Source of the DNA: Kordiimonadaceae bacterium
GTDB taxonomy: Bacteria; Pseudomonadota; Alphaproteobacteria; Sphingomonadales; Emcibacteraceae
Assembly (NCBI GenBank): GCA_018675425.1
Contig: JABGYD010000087.1
Span: 1 to 32,677, forward strand
Reading direction: 5' to 3'
Length of the DNA stretch: 32,677 bases
Position 1 is the stretch's first letter, and every line of letters starts with the position of its first letter. The position numbers were made by a program, and so were the translations under genes. This document shows positions 6,571 to 15,898 of the stretch, one piece after another. The notes beneath the pieces are model-generated. The model worked only from the letters and a program-made list of their open reading frames with translations. It was not told the origin of the DNA and did not search any database.

Positions 6571-9530
6571 TGCCAAGACGCCTTGGAAAAAATCCTGAAA
6601 TTTATAATATACTAGCCCACCATTCATTTGTTGATGAGCTTGCGAGTGGGATCATGGCTAGGTTCGGAGGTGATCCTCTTTCTTTAAGCAAGGTTTTGGT
6701 TTTATTGCCTAATCGGCGGGCTGTCCGCTCGCTTCGTGAAGCCTTTTTGCGGCTTTCTGACGGAAAATCAATTATCCTGCCAAACATTCAACCAATTGGC
6801 GATGTGGATGAGGATGATTTAGTTATGGGCTCAATTAGTCTTTATGATGATCTTTCCTTAAAACCTGCAATACCAGGTCGCATAAGACAAATTCTACTCA
6901 TGGAAATTATACATTCATGGTATAAAAAAAGTGGTGAGGATATACCGCAAAGTGCAGCACGGGCAGTTCTTGCTGAGGCTCTTGGTCATTTTCTTGACCA
7001 AGTTCATACAGAAGAAATAGATTTTAATGATTTGAAAGATATAGTTCCGCTTGAGTATGCTATTCACTGGCAAAAAACTCTTGAATTTTTGGAAATTTTG
7101 TCAAAAAATTGGCCTAGTATCCTTGCCTCTACAGGTTATATGGACGCCACTAAAAGACGTAATAAACTTTTAGGTGCTTTAAGGGAAAGCTGGTTTCAAA
7201 ATCCACCAGAACATCCTATTATTGCTGCTGGTTCAACCGGATCTTTGAAAACTACATCTGCGCTTCTCGCGGTAATTGCAAGGCTCCCAAAAGGAATGGT
7301 TATTCTCCCAGGTTTAGATACCTATCTTGATAATGAAAGTTGGAATAAAATAGAGGTTAGTCATCCTCAAGCAACAATGAAAAAACTACTTGGAGTAATA
7401 GGCTCTAATCGTGATGAAGTAGTTCGTTGGGATGAGAAAAAAAATCAACCAGATCACCCTAAAACTAAGTTATTTCGTGAGATAATGCGTCCGGCTCAGA
7501 CAACAGACCGTTGGCAAGGCCTAGCCTGGGATAAGAAAAAAGTGCTTAGTGGTATTGATCAGATCGTGACCCCAGGCGTTCGTGAAGAAGCAGGTATTAT
7601 TGCAATGATGATGCGCGAACAACTTAATTTTCCGGGAAAAACAGCAGCATTAGTTACCCCCGATCGTATGTTGGCCAGACGGGTGGCAGGTGAACTTTCT
7701 CGCTGGAAAATATCTATTGACGATAGCGCTGGTACGCCGCTTTTTAATACTGCCGTTGGTGTCTATTTGCGTTTAACCGCTGAAATGGTTTCAGAGCAAT
7801 ACGCACCTATTCCACTTATGAGTACCTTAAAACATCCTTTGATGGGGGGAGGTATGAGTATTGCGAACTTTAGGAAGTGTGTTCGGGTTTTTGAACAGAC
7901 TAACCTTCGGGGCCCGAGGCCAAACCCGGGTCTTTTGGGTATTGATAAACTCTTTTCTGACGAAAAAAAACCTGAAGGTAATATTATTGAATGGTGGCAA
8001 AGTTTAAGAAAAATTATAGAGCCTTTTGATAAATTGATGCAAGAAGAAGCTAATTTTGGAAAGTTGTTGGTTGCGCATGTCGAAATGGCAGAAAAATTAG
8101 CATCTATTAGTGATGAAAAGGGTGATAAAAGACTGTGGAAAGGGGATGATGGCGAGGCCGCGGCAAGCTTAATTGAAGATTTGTTGATGGCTGCACCCTA
8201 TATGAGCCAGTTTAGTTCAGATCAATATGTAGCTCTTTTTGAGCAATTTATGAATTCCGTTACAGTACGTTCAAAGTTTGGACAGCATCCGCGTCTAAAT
8301 ATTTGGGGTCCGTTGGAAGCACGTCTGCAACATTCAGACTTAACGATTTTATCAGGGTTAAACGAAGGTGTCTGGCCACCCGAACCAGCCGTTGACCCAT
8401 GGATGAGCCGTCCTATGCGCCGTGACTTTGGTTTGCCTGAGCTTGAACAGAAAATTGGTTTAAGCGCTCATGATTTTGTTCAAATTGCTTCCGCAAAAAA
8501 TGTTGTAATTACAAGGTCAGAAAAAATTGATGGAACGCCAACCGTAAAATCACGGTGGTTAAACCGGTTGCATGCGATAGTTGGGGCTCATCACTATGAA
8601 AAACCAAGTGAAAAATGGTTAAACTGGTACGAGAAGCTTGATAAGCCAAAGAAATCAATTATTATTCAACCACCCGAGCCAAGACCCCCTCTGGAAGTCC
8701 GGCCGCGTGACTTATCGGTTTCCCGAATTCAGGAATGGATGAATGACCCTTATACACTTTATGCTAAAAAAATATTGCGCTTAAAAAAGATAGATGACCT
8801 TGATCAGGATCCGGGGGCGATGGATAAGGGTATTATAATTCATGAAATTCTTGAAGACTTCATGAACCAATTTAAAAATACTCTTCCAGATGACGCTGAA
8901 GAAAGTTTAATTGGTATTGGAAAGGACTATTTTGATAAAACTATTCATAAGCCAACGGTTAGAGCCTTTTGGTGGCCACGATTTAAGCAAATAGCTAAAT
9001 GGTTTGTTGCTGAAGAACGTAAGCGTAGAAAAACAATAACTACTTTAGCAAATGAAACTAAAGGAGAAATTAGTATAGATTTAGCGGGCGGTAAGTTCAC
9101 CCTGAGCGCCAAAGCTGATCGAATTGATGTTCTGGAAGACGGAACATTGAGTATTATTGACTATAAAACTGGGGCAGCACCAGGAGTAAGTCAGCTAAAA
9201 AGTGGTTTTGCACCACAGTTAACGCTTGAGGCAGTGATCGCGTCCATGGGGGGATTTTTGTCAATTGAGCCAACTCAGGTTAATGAATTATCTTACTGGA
9301 AACTTTCTGGTGGTGAAATAGCTGGTAAGATTACAAACTTTAACGGTACAAAAAAAAGGGATGCCGTAGACCCTATGGAACTTGCGGATAAAGCATACGA
9401 AGGACTTACTAAATTAGTGACTACATTTGACCTTCTACAAACACCGTATTTAAACAAACCTAACCTAGTTTATAATGGATACGGTGAATATGATCATTTG
9501 GCCCGAACTAAAGAATGGGGGGATGACTGA
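6570..9530 (+). CDS. addB: AddB subunit of the AddAB helicase-nuclease, alphaproteobacterial type
   Basis: Partner of AddA in double-strand-break end resection and recombination. At 986 residues it fits alphaproteobacterial AddB. The N-terminal region has LLPNRRAVRSLREAF (about 45-59), a degenerate UvrD-like ATPase remnant; the middle holds the family segment SGLNEGVWPPEPAVDPWMSR; the C-terminal RecB-like nuclease has GIIIHEILEDF, then ADRID and IIDYKTG (the D...DxK motif). The start overlaps the previous stop by one base (TAATG) and its stop overlaps addA the same way (TGATG), so the three genes are translationally coupled. Confidence 0.95.
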   Translation: MPRRLGKNPEIYNILAHHSFVDELASGIMARFGGDPLSLSKVLVLLPNRRAVRSLREAFLRLSDGKSIILPNIQPIGDVDEDDLVMGSISLYDDLSLKPAIPGRIRQILLMEIIHSWYKKSGEDIPQSAARAVLAEALGHFLDQVHTEEIDFNDLKDIVPLEYAIHWQKTLEFLEILSKNWPSILASTGYMDATKRRNKLLGALRESWFQNPPEHPIIAAGSTGSLKTTSALLAVIARLPKGMVILPGLDTYLDNESWNKIEVSHPQATMKKLLGVIGSNRDEVVRWDEKKNQPDHPKTKLFREIMRPAQTTDRWQGLAWDKKKVLSGIDQIVTPGVREEAGIIAMMMREQLNFPGKTAALVTPDRMLARRVAGELSRWKISIDDSAGTPLFNTAVGVYLRLTAEMVSEQYAPIPLMSTLKHPLMGGGMSIANFRKCVRVFEQTNLRGPRPNPGLLGIDKLFSDEKKPEGNIIEWWQSLRKIIEPFDKLMQEEANFGKLLVAHVEMAEKLASISDEKGDKRLWKGDDGEAAASLIEDLLMAAPYMSQFSSDQYVALFEQFMNSVTVRSKFGQHPRLNIWGPLEARLQHSDLTILSGLNEGVWPPEPAVDPWMSRPMRRDFGLPELEQKIGLSAHDFVQIASAKNVVITRSEKIDGTPTVKSRWLNRLHAIVGAHHYEKPSEKWLNWYEKLDKPKKSIIIQPPEPRPPLEVRPRDLSVSRIQEWMNDPYTLYAKKILRLKKIDDLDQDPGAMDKGIIIHEILEDFMNQFKNTLPDDAEESLIGIGKDYFDKTIHKPTVRAFWWPRFKQIAKWFVAEERKRRKTITTLANETKGEISIDLAGGKFTLSAKADRIDVLEDGTLSIIDYKTGAAPGVSQLKSGFAPQLTLEAVIASMGGFLSIEPTQVNELSYWKLSGGEIAGKITNFNGTKKRDAVDPMELADKAYEGLTKLVTTFDLLQTPYLNKPNLVYNGYGEYDHLARTKEWGDD

Positions 9531-12500
9531 TGAACCTTCAAACCCCTGAGCAGCTTAAAGCATCCGACCCTGGTACTTCTGTCTGGGTTGGAGCGTCTGC
9601 AGGTACCGGCAAAACATTTGTTCTTGCAAATCGTGTACTCCGTTTGATGTTGGCTGGTAATAGGCCTAATAAAATTTTATGTCTAACATATACAAATACA
9701 GCAGCTGCAGAAATGTCAAATAGAGTTAATGAGCGTCTCGCAAACTGGATATCATTGGCAGATAAGGAACTTAATAGTGAACTTAGTTACGTACTAGGTA
9801 CTGCTCCAAGTGAAGACCAAAAAGTTGCAGCACGAAAATTATTTGCCGAAGTTTTAGATATACCAGGCGGCCTCAAAATTCAAACTATACACTCCTTTTG
9901 TCAATCTCTTTTGGGCCGCTTCCCTATCGAAGCAGCTATTTCTCCAAATTTTGACCTTCTTGATGAAATTACAATTAATGAACATCTGAGACATTCTCAA
10001 GACGAAATGCTTCTAGATATTGATGGAGGTAAAAACTTACCTTTATATGAAGCTCTCAATTATCTATCCGGTATGCTCGCCGAGGAAACCTTTACAGAGT
10101 TAATGAAAAAATTGTCCAAGGAGCGGGGCGGTATTGAGCAACTCTTTAAGCAAAACTCATCTTCGTTTATGGTTGTATCTAAAAATTTGAAAAACTTGCT
10201 TGGATTTTCTAGTGATGACTGCACTAAAACAATTCTAGACGCTGCTGTAGATGAAAATAATTTTAATAGTACTAGTTTAAAAATAGCCTCGGAGACGCTT
10301 TTAAAAGGCACAAAAACTGATATTGATCGAGGAAAAGTGATCTTAGGATGGCTTAAGGATGTAGAAAAAAGATTAGAATCTTTTGATAGTTATATAAATG
10401 TTTACCTTAAAAAAGATCGAGAGCCTCGAGTACTTCAGATGACTAAAAACTTGGGTCTTGAGTATCCTAATGACTATGATGTTTTATCTGAGGAGGCTGA
10501 TAGAGTTAAAATTGTTTGTGACCGTTTGCGGGCATATGCGCTTTATGAAAATACATTGGCTATTTTACGGATCGGTTATGAGCTCATAAAAAGATATAAT
10601 AAACGAAAAATTAACCGCAATGTTGTTGATTTTGATGATTTAATCTCAAAGGTTAGTGGTCTATTTCATAATGTAAGCGCGAGCTGGATACTTTTTAAAC
10701 TAGATGAGGGGCTTGATCATATATTAATTGATGAGGCTCAGGATACAAATCCTTTACAATGGGGCATAATTAGAAAATTATCCCAGGAATTTTTTGCTGG
10801 TTTTGGTACACGTGGTGAAGATGAATTACTAGAAAACCCAAGGACAATTTTTGCTGTTGGTGATATTAAACAATCAATTTATTCCTTTCAAAAAGCGGAG
10901 CCAAAAAAGTTTGATGAAAATAAAGAATATTTCATAAAGCAGGCAAATGACGCTAAGTTAAAATTTTTAGCTGTTCCAATGAACCTCTCCTTTCGTTCTA
11001 CATCTTCCATATTAGAAGTTGTTGATGCAGTTTTTGATACAGATGAGCATCGTCGTGCAATTTCTTTTGATAATGCTGAAATTAAACATGCTACTCATAG
11101 AAAGGGTGATCCTGGACTGGTTGAGGTTTGGGATCCAATTCTTTTCGACCACGAGAAAGAAGAGAGTGACTGGTCAGTTCCTATTATCCAAAAACCCGTC
11201 CAAAACCCAAAAAGCAAGCTCTCTGAAAAAATAGCCGATCAAATAGCTTGGTGGATTAAAAGTGAAGAAATACTAGCTTCAAAAGGCCGACCTATTAGAG
11301 CAGGTGATATATTAATCCTTGTTCAAAAGCGTAATGAATTCGTTCATTACATAATAAAGGCTTTAAAAAAGAGAGGTATAAATGTTGCTGGTCTTGATCA
11401 AATGGTTCTCATGGACCAACTGGCTATAATGGACCTTGTGGCAATAGCAAATTTTACATTACTTCCCAGCGATGATTTGACGTTAGCAGTTGTTCTAAAA
11501 AGTCCATTTATTGGAATGAGTGAGGAAGATTTATTTGATTTGGCTAATTCGCGTGAAAGAACAAAAACGTTATGGAGCTCAATTTTTAGTCGCCGAGCTG
11601 AGAGGCCATCTTATCAGGTAGCAGTAGATTACCTCACCAAACTTACTAATTATGCAGATTTTCATCCACCGTTTGAGTTCTTTAACTATTTACTTGGACC
11701 ACTTCGGGGCAAAGAAAAGTTAATTGCCCGTCTTGGTGAACAAGTCAATGATCCAATTGACGAATTTCTTAACCAATCTATAAAATATGAACAGAATAAT
11801 ATTTCATCGATGCAGGGTTTCTTAAGTTGGATTGAAAGGGGTGATATTAAAATAAAAAGAGATATGGAACAAGGTGCTGACATGGTGCGAGTTATGACGG
11901 TTCATGGGGCAAAGGGCCTCCAAGCGCCTATCGTTTTTTTGCCAGATACTTGCCAGACTATAACAATGAACGATAAAGTTTTCTGGTTAGAAGAAAAGCG
12001 CAATAGAAATTTACTTTGGGTTAAAAATAAAGAAACTCGTATTGGTGTTGGCAGTAATGCTTATGAAGAGCGTTTATCCGCTATTAAAGATGAGAATAAA
12101 CGCTTGCTTTATGTTGCAATGACGAGGGCGGAAGATAGGTTATATGTGTGTGGCTGGGAAAACAAAAAAAGTCGCAAGAATGACTGTTGGTACGATTTAA
12201 TCCGAAGCCCTTTTTCAAAAATGGATGGTACTGAGGAGATGTTAGATGGTGTTAATAGTTTTTTAAGACGTGAGACTGGTGAAAAAATAATTTTTAATAA
12301 AATGCCTTTTCAAAGTGGAGAACTTAAATCAGGATCAAATTTACCGACCTGGGCATTTGATAACCCAAGTTTAGAGCCAATTCCCAGCAAACCACTTAGC
12401 CCATCCAGGGAAAACTATGAGGAGGAGGTTGTTCGCAGCCCCCTTAAGATAAAACCAAAGATGAAGTTGGATAGACAGAAATATCATCGTGGACTGCTTA

Positions 12501-12970
12501 TTCATAAATTACTCGAAGTACTGCCTGAGAGGGAAGTAGTAATAAGAGACGAGTTAGCTAGACAGTACTTAAGGCAAGATGTTCATGAGTTGTCAGAGCA
12601 TGATGTTGAAATAATTTTAGAAGAAGTATTTGCTATCCTCGATAGTAAATACTTGAAAGAGTTGTTCGGGCCCGGTAGCCGTTCCGAAGTTCCTATGGTG
12701 GGGCAGGTTGGTGGTTTTAGTTTAAGTGGTCAAGTTGATCGCATGGTTGTAAGTGATAACGAGGTTCTAATTATTGACTATAAAACAAATCGTCCTCCAC
12801 CAAGAGGCGTAGAAAATATTCCAAGGATTTATGTAAAGCAGATGGCGGCATACCGTGCTGTAATTAAAGAAATATATCCAGAACATAATGTAAAGACATA
12901 TCTCCTTTGGACTGATGTCACTCGCTTAATGGAAATTCCTGAAGAGATGTTAAATAAAATTCAATTTTAA
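9530..12970 (+). CDS. addA: AddA, helicase-nuclease subunit of AddAB
   Basis: UvrD-family helicase with a C-terminal RecB-type nuclease (1146 residues). Helicase motifs appear in order: Walker A GASAGTGKT (21-29), Ia TYTNTAAAEM, Walker B ILIDEAQDTNP, III GDIKQSIYSFQ, IV LSFRST, V TVHGAKGLQAP, VI LYVAMTRAEDRLYV. The nuclease motif near the C-terminus is GQVDRM followed by IIDYKTNR. With AddB it processes broken DNA ends to single strands for RecA loading. It is the last gene of the overlapping run; trxA follows after 73 nt. Confidence 0.97.
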   Translation: MNLQTPEQLKASDPGTSVWVGASAGTGKTFVLANRVLRLMLAGNRPNKILCLTYTNTAAAEMSNRVNERLANWISLADKELNSELSYVLGTAPSEDQKVAARKLFAEVLDIPGGLKIQTIHSFCQSLLGRFPIEAAISPNFDLLDEITINEHLRHSQDEMLLDIDGGKNLPLYEALNYLSGMLAEETFTELMKKLSKERGGIEQLFKQNSSSFMVVSKNLKNLLGFSSDDCTKTILDAAVDENNFNSTSLKIASETLLKGTKTDIDRGKVILGWLKDVEKRLESFDSYINVYLKKDREPRVLQMTKNLGLEYPNDYDVLSEEADRVKIVCDRLRAYALYENTLAILRIGYELIKRYNKRKINRNVVDFDDLISKVSGLFHNVSASWILFKLDEGLDHILIDEAQDTNPLQWGIIRKLSQEFFAGFGTRGEDELLENPRTIFAVGDIKQSIYSFQKAEPKKFDENKEYFIKQANDAKLKFLAVPMNLSFRSTSSILEVVDAVFDTDEHRRAISFDNAEIKHATHRKGDPGLVEVWDPILFDHEKEESDWSVPIIQKPVQNPKSKLSEKIADQIAWWIKSEEILASKGRPIRAGDILILVQKRNEFVHYIIKALKKRGINVAGLDQMVLMDQLAIMDLVAIANFTLLPSDDLTLAVVLKSPFIGMSEEDLFDLANSRERTKTLWSSIFSRRAERPSYQVAVDYLTKLTNYADFHPPFEFFNYLLGPLRGKEKLIARLGEQVNDPIDEFLNQSIKYEQNNISSMQGFLSWIERGDIKIKRDMEQGADMVRVMTVHGAKGLQAPIVFLPDTCQTITMNDKVFWLEEKRNRNLLWVKNKETRIGVGSNAYEERLSAIKDENKRLLYVAMTRAEDRLYVCGWENKKSRKNDCWYDLIRSPFSKMDGTEEMLDGVNSFLRRETGEKIIFNKMPFQSGELKSGSNLPTWAFDNPSLEPIPSKPLSPSRENYEEEVVRSPLKIKPKMKLDRQKYHRGLLIHKLLEVLPEREVVIRDELARQYLRQDVHELSEHDVEIILEEVFAILDSKYLKELFGPGSRSEVPMVGQVGGFSLSGQVDRMVVSDNEVLIIDYKTNRPPPRGVENIPRIYVKQMAAYRAVIKEIYPEHNVKTYLLWTDVTRLMEIPEEMLNKIQF

Positions 12971-12982
12971 TCACGTTGCCCC

Positions 12983-13011
12983 TTGACGGTGGGGTCAAGG
13001 CTTCCTAAATT
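12983..13011 (+). promoter_or_regulatory. candidate trxA promoter, overlapped by an inverted repeat
   Basis: TTGACG (12983-12988), 17-nt spacer, TAAATT (13006-13011); read as a Caulobacter-style promoter it is TTGACGG, 14 nt, CCTAAATT. The -35 is part of a 7-bp inverted repeat (12981-12987 CCTTGAC with 12994-13000 GTCAAGG). The repeat has no T-run after it, so it is not a good terminator. Confidence 0.45.
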
Positions 13012-13043
13012 CTATCCATGGCAAACAATTTTTTTAGGAATAA

Positions 13044-13364
13044 ATGATGAGCATTATTGCAGTAACAGACGGCGCCTTCGATAAAGAAGTGCTAAAATCA
13101 GATAAACCCGTAATTGTTGATTTTTGGGCAGAATGGTGTGGACCTTGCAAACAGTTTGGCCCTGTGTTTGAGGATGTATCAAATAAAGTAGGAGGCGTTG
13201 TATTTGCAAAGGTAAATATTGATGAAAATCCAGAAGCGCCAACAAAGTACGGCGTACGTGGCATTCCAACTTTACTTATGTTTAAGAACGGCGAAGTTGC
13301 AGCTATGAAAGTAGGCAACACTTCAAAAGGTGATTTTGAAGATTGGATTAAAGAGAACTCTTGA
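13044..13364 (+). CDS. trxA: thioredoxin
   Basis: Cytoplasmic dithiol oxidoreductase of 105-106 residues with the classic active site WCGPC at 31-35 (Cys32, Cys35), the buried Asp26 (VIVDFWA) and the cis-proline loop RGIPTL. No signal peptide. Two ATGs stand back to back (13044 and 13047); AGGA at 13036-13039 is 4 nt from the first and 7 nt from the second, so initiation at 13047 is slightly more likely. It follows addA as in many alphaproteobacteria and is convergent with the aminotransferase array. Confidence 0.97.
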   Translation: MMSIIAVTDGAFDKEVLKSDKPVIVDFWAEWCGPCKQFGPVFEDVSNKVGGVVFAKVNIDENPEAPTKYGVRGIPTLLMFKNGEVAAMKVGNTSKGDFEDWIKENS

Positions 13365-13379
13365 TTTTATTTAATTAAT

Positions 13380-13415
13380 AAGGGGCGTCATTTATAGTGA
13401 AGACCCCCTTTATTT
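13380..13415. terminator. bidirectional terminator between trxA and the aminotransferase array
   Basis: Stem AAGGGG-c-GTC (13380-13389) with GACCCCCTT (13402-13410), one bulged C and a 12-nt loop, flanked by AT-rich runs on both sides (TTTATTTATT on the + side). It lies between the convergent stops of trxA and the last aminotransferase. Confidence 0.75.
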
Positions 13416-13419
13416 ATTA

Positions 13420-14544
13420 TTAGCTAAAAAATTCCTTCTCATAAACCTCTACAAAAAACCTCATATCTTCAGGCCTAGCGGTACTTATACGCATCCAATC
13501 TAGTTTTGGTGGAAAGGGTCTGCCGATTGCAATACCGTGCTTTCTAACTCGATTATATACCTCTCTAGAATTCATGCCGGTTTCAAAGAAAGTGAAGTTA
13601 GCGTTTGATTTTATGTGGCGCATGCCGTGTTTATCAAATAAATCATATAATATTTGTAGCGCTTCCGCATTCTTACGCAAAACAAATTTTTGATATTGAG
13701 TATCCTTGTAACTTTCAATCGCGCCCCACATGGCGGGACCATTTATAGACCCTGTCATTAAGCTTTTAATTTTAGCAAGCATTTCAACAGAACCAAAACC
13801 AAAACCTATACGAATTCCTGCAAAAGCATGTATTTTTGATGCTGTGCGAGTAACTACTATATTCGGATATTCAGTAACCAGTGGCACCATGGTTTGATAA
13901 TTAGGGTCAATTACATATTCGTAATAGGCCTCATCGATAAAAACATAGCATTTTTGCGACATTTCCTTACAAAACTCTTTAAGTTTCTCTCCATGCATGA
14001 CCGTTGGAATAGGGTTGTTTGGGTTGCAGAGATAAATTATTTTCACATCATCCGTATAGGCAGCCCTCATTGCATCAAGATCTATTGATAAATCTTCTGC
14101 AACAGACACCCATATCTTTTCAATACCACGTTGGTTACTATAATCCATAAAGGTATCGTCATATGTGGGGTTTGGAGCAAGAATTTTACCCCCTTCCATA
14201 GCAACCATTAAGGCTATAGTTTTAAGTATTTCTCCAGACCCACCAGCAACCATGACATTTTTGGATGGAACATTTTCCATCTTAGAAATCAGATCTATTA
14301 GTGGTTTTTGTGCTCCGCCTCCGCCATATAAATGACCATGTTTATGGGCATTATGCATTGCTATACTTGCTTTTTTACTTATGCCATAGGGATTTTCATT
14401 CGAACTCATTCTGATAGGGTTTTCTGGCGTTGGTAAGTAACCGTCTATCGTTATGCTTTGTGCGTGAGCGTTTGCTGCAAGAGCTGCACTACCAACTAGG
14501 GCAGTGCTTCCAATGAGCCACTCACGTCTGGTTAATTTAGTCAT
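13420..14544 (-). CDS. Tat-exported HisC-like PLP aminotransferase, copy 1 (AT1)
   Basis: Predicted periplasmic PLP-dependent aminotransferase of fold type I, 374 residues. The Tat signal has TRREWL at 5-10, a hydrophobic stretch and likely cleavage after Ala28 (AHA/Q). The mature part has NENPYG (49-54), the Tyr73 of HLY matching the neighbouring-subunit PLP-phosphate tyrosine of HisC, GGSGE (101-105), NPNNP (174-178), DEAYYEY (Asp204), the PLP lysine Lys237 in TASKIHAFAG, Arg245, and the substrate-carboxylate arginine Arg352 (WMRIS). After Tyr73 comes a glycine run (GGGG). AGGGG lies 8 nt before the ATG. It is last in the array, 113 nt after AT2, with an 18-bp palindrome in that gap. HisC homology does not mean a role in histidine synthesis: export argues against it. 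Substrate unknown. Confidence 0.88.
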   Translation of the reverse strand: MTKLTRREWLIGSTALVGSAALAANAHAQSITIDGYLPTPENPIRMSSNENPYGISKKASIAMHNAHKHGHLYGGGGAQKPLIDLISKMENVPSKNVMVAGGSGEILKTIALMVAMEGGKILAPNPTYDDTFMDYSNQRGIEKIWVSVAEDLSIDLDAMRAAYTDDVKIIYLCNPNNPIPTVMHGEKLKEFCKEMSQKCYVFIDEAYYEYVIDPNYQTMVPLVTEYPNIVVTRTASKIHAFAGIRIGFGFGSVEMLAKIKSLMTGSINGPAMWGAIESYKDTQYQKFVLRKNAEALQILYDLFDKHGMRHIKSNANFTFFETGMNSREVYNRVRKHGIAIGRPFPPKLDWMRISTARPEDMRFFVEVYEKEFFS

Positions 14545-14594
14545 TTGATTTTCCCCTTACATTATTGTAATAATTAGGATAGCAAAATAGATAA

Positions 14595-14612
14595 ATTTTT
14601 CATATGAAAAAT
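14595..14612. repeat. perfect 18-bp palindrome upstream of AT1
   Basis: ATTTTTCATATGAAAAAT reads the same on both strands and is centred about 60 nt upstream of the AT1 start. It could be an operator or a hairpin; in AT-rich DNA chance is also possible. No second copy was found in the other array gaps. Confidence 0.4.
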
Positions 14613-14614
14613 AT

Positions 14615-14644
14615 AAAGGTATTGCTCTACAAAATGATACCTTT
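14615..14644 (-). terminator. weak terminator-like hairpin after AT2
   Basis: Inverted repeat AAAGGTAT (14615-14622) and ATACCTTT (14637-14644) with a 14-nt loop. On the minus strand it begins 14 nt past the AT2 stop and is followed by TATATTTTT, so it may partly terminate before AT1. The stem is A/T-rich and short. Confidence 0.4.
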
Positions 14645-14657
14645 AAATTTATTTCTT

Positions 14658-15782
14658 CTAACTTGTTATAAATAACTTCTGGTAAACTTGAGAGAAGTAT
14701 TCCATGTCTTCAGGTTTACCCATACTCACTCTACACCACTTTGTGAAAGGTGGGAATGGCCGACCAACTTGAACACCATTAGCCCTAAACATCTGTCTAA
14801 CTTTCTGTGCCTCTATACCCGTTTCAAAAAATACAAAGTTCGCATTTGACTTTATATATTTAACGTTATGTTTATCAAAAAGGGCATAAGTAATAGCGAG
14901 AGATTCTTGATTTTTTCGCCGACAATAATTTTGTGTTTCCGTATCTTTATAACTTGCGGCTGCACCAGCAACGGCTAGCTGGTTTGTGGATCCAGTCATG
15001 AACTCACGAAGTTTTTTAATCCATTTCTCCGTTGAATAAGCTATACCAAGACGAACGCCGGCAAAACCATGAATTTTTGAGGCCGTTCTTGCAACCATAA
15101 TATTTTCATTAGCAACAGCAAGAGGTACCATAGTTTCATAATCAGGGTTATTGACATACTCATGGTAAGCTTCATCGATAAATACTAGACATTTTTTTGA
15201 CATTTCAAGACAAAACTTACGAAGTTTATCTTTATGCATTACTGTTGGTAAGGGATTGTTTGGATTAACTATATATATTAGGCTAACATCATCAGTATAA
15301 GCTGCACGCATTGCGTCAAGGTCAATAATCATGTTTGCGTCAACAGGTACACGCGTAACTTTAACGCCGCGGCGTTCTGCATATCTTGTTAGATCATGGT
15401 AAGTTGGGTCAGATGTTAGAATTCTGCCACCTTCTATAGCTGTAATAAGTCCGAGAGTTTTAAGAATTTCGCCTGATCCACCAGAGAAGGTCAAATTTTT
15501 TGCTTCACAGCCCTCAATATTGGAAAGGACACTTATAAGTTCCATATAACGACCCCGGCCATATTCGTGGGCATGATCAAACATTTCTATAATAGCATTA
15601 CGAGCGGTTCTTGATAGACCATATGGATTTTCGTTTGTACCTAATCTAACTGGGTTATCAGCGGATGGTATAAAGCCGGGAACAGCCATATTTTGTGCAT
15701 CTGCACGACTACCTGCAACCATGGCAATGGCAAGAGCAGAGCTACCTTTTAACCAATCTCTTCTTGAAATATCATTTGTCAT
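14658..15782 (-). CDS. Tat-exported HisC-like PLP aminotransferase, copy 2 (AT2)
   Basis: 374-residue paralogue of AT1. The Tat motif SRRDWLKG (6-13) is the closest of the five to the S-R-R-x-F-L-K consensus; likely cleavage is after Ala29 (ADA/Q). PLP-site residues are intact: NENPYG (50-55), Tyr74 (HEY), GGSGE (101-105), NPNNP (173-177), Asp203 (DEAYHEY), Lys236 (TASKIHGFAG), Arg244, and carboxylate Arg351 (CRVS). The loop after Tyr74 is GRGRYM rather than the glycine run of AT1/AT3, and it extends three residues further at the C-terminus (LFITS). AGGA lies 8 nt before the ATG. The 116-nt gap before it may hold its own promoter. It shares a 27-nt identical DNA run with AT3. Substrate unknown. 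Confidence 0.88.
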   Translation of the reverse strand: MTNDISRRDWLKGSSALAIAMVAGSRADAQNMAVPGFIPSADNPVRLGTNENPYGLSRTARNAIIEMFDHAHEYGRGRYMELISVLSNIEGCEAKNLTFSGGSGEILKTLGLITAIEGGRILTSDPTYHDLTRYAERRGVKVTRVPVDANMIIDLDAMRAAYTDDVSLIYIVNPNNPLPTVMHKDKLRKFCLEMSKKCLVFIDEAYHEYVNNPDYETMVPLAVANENIMVARTASKIHGFAGVRLGIAYSTEKWIKKLREFMTGSTNQLAVAGAAASYKDTETQNYCRRKNQESLAITYALFDKHNVKYIKSNANFVFFETGIEAQKVRQMFRANGVQVGRPFPPFTKWCRVSMGKPEDMEYFSQVYQKLFITS

Positions 15783-15898
15783 TATATAGTCCTATCGCAT
15801 TAATTCAGTAAGCTATATTTAACCATAACAAACTTTCTTTAAATGTCACTCATTTCGTTTAAAAGGAAAAGACAGTCGAAATATGAAATTTAGAGTGA

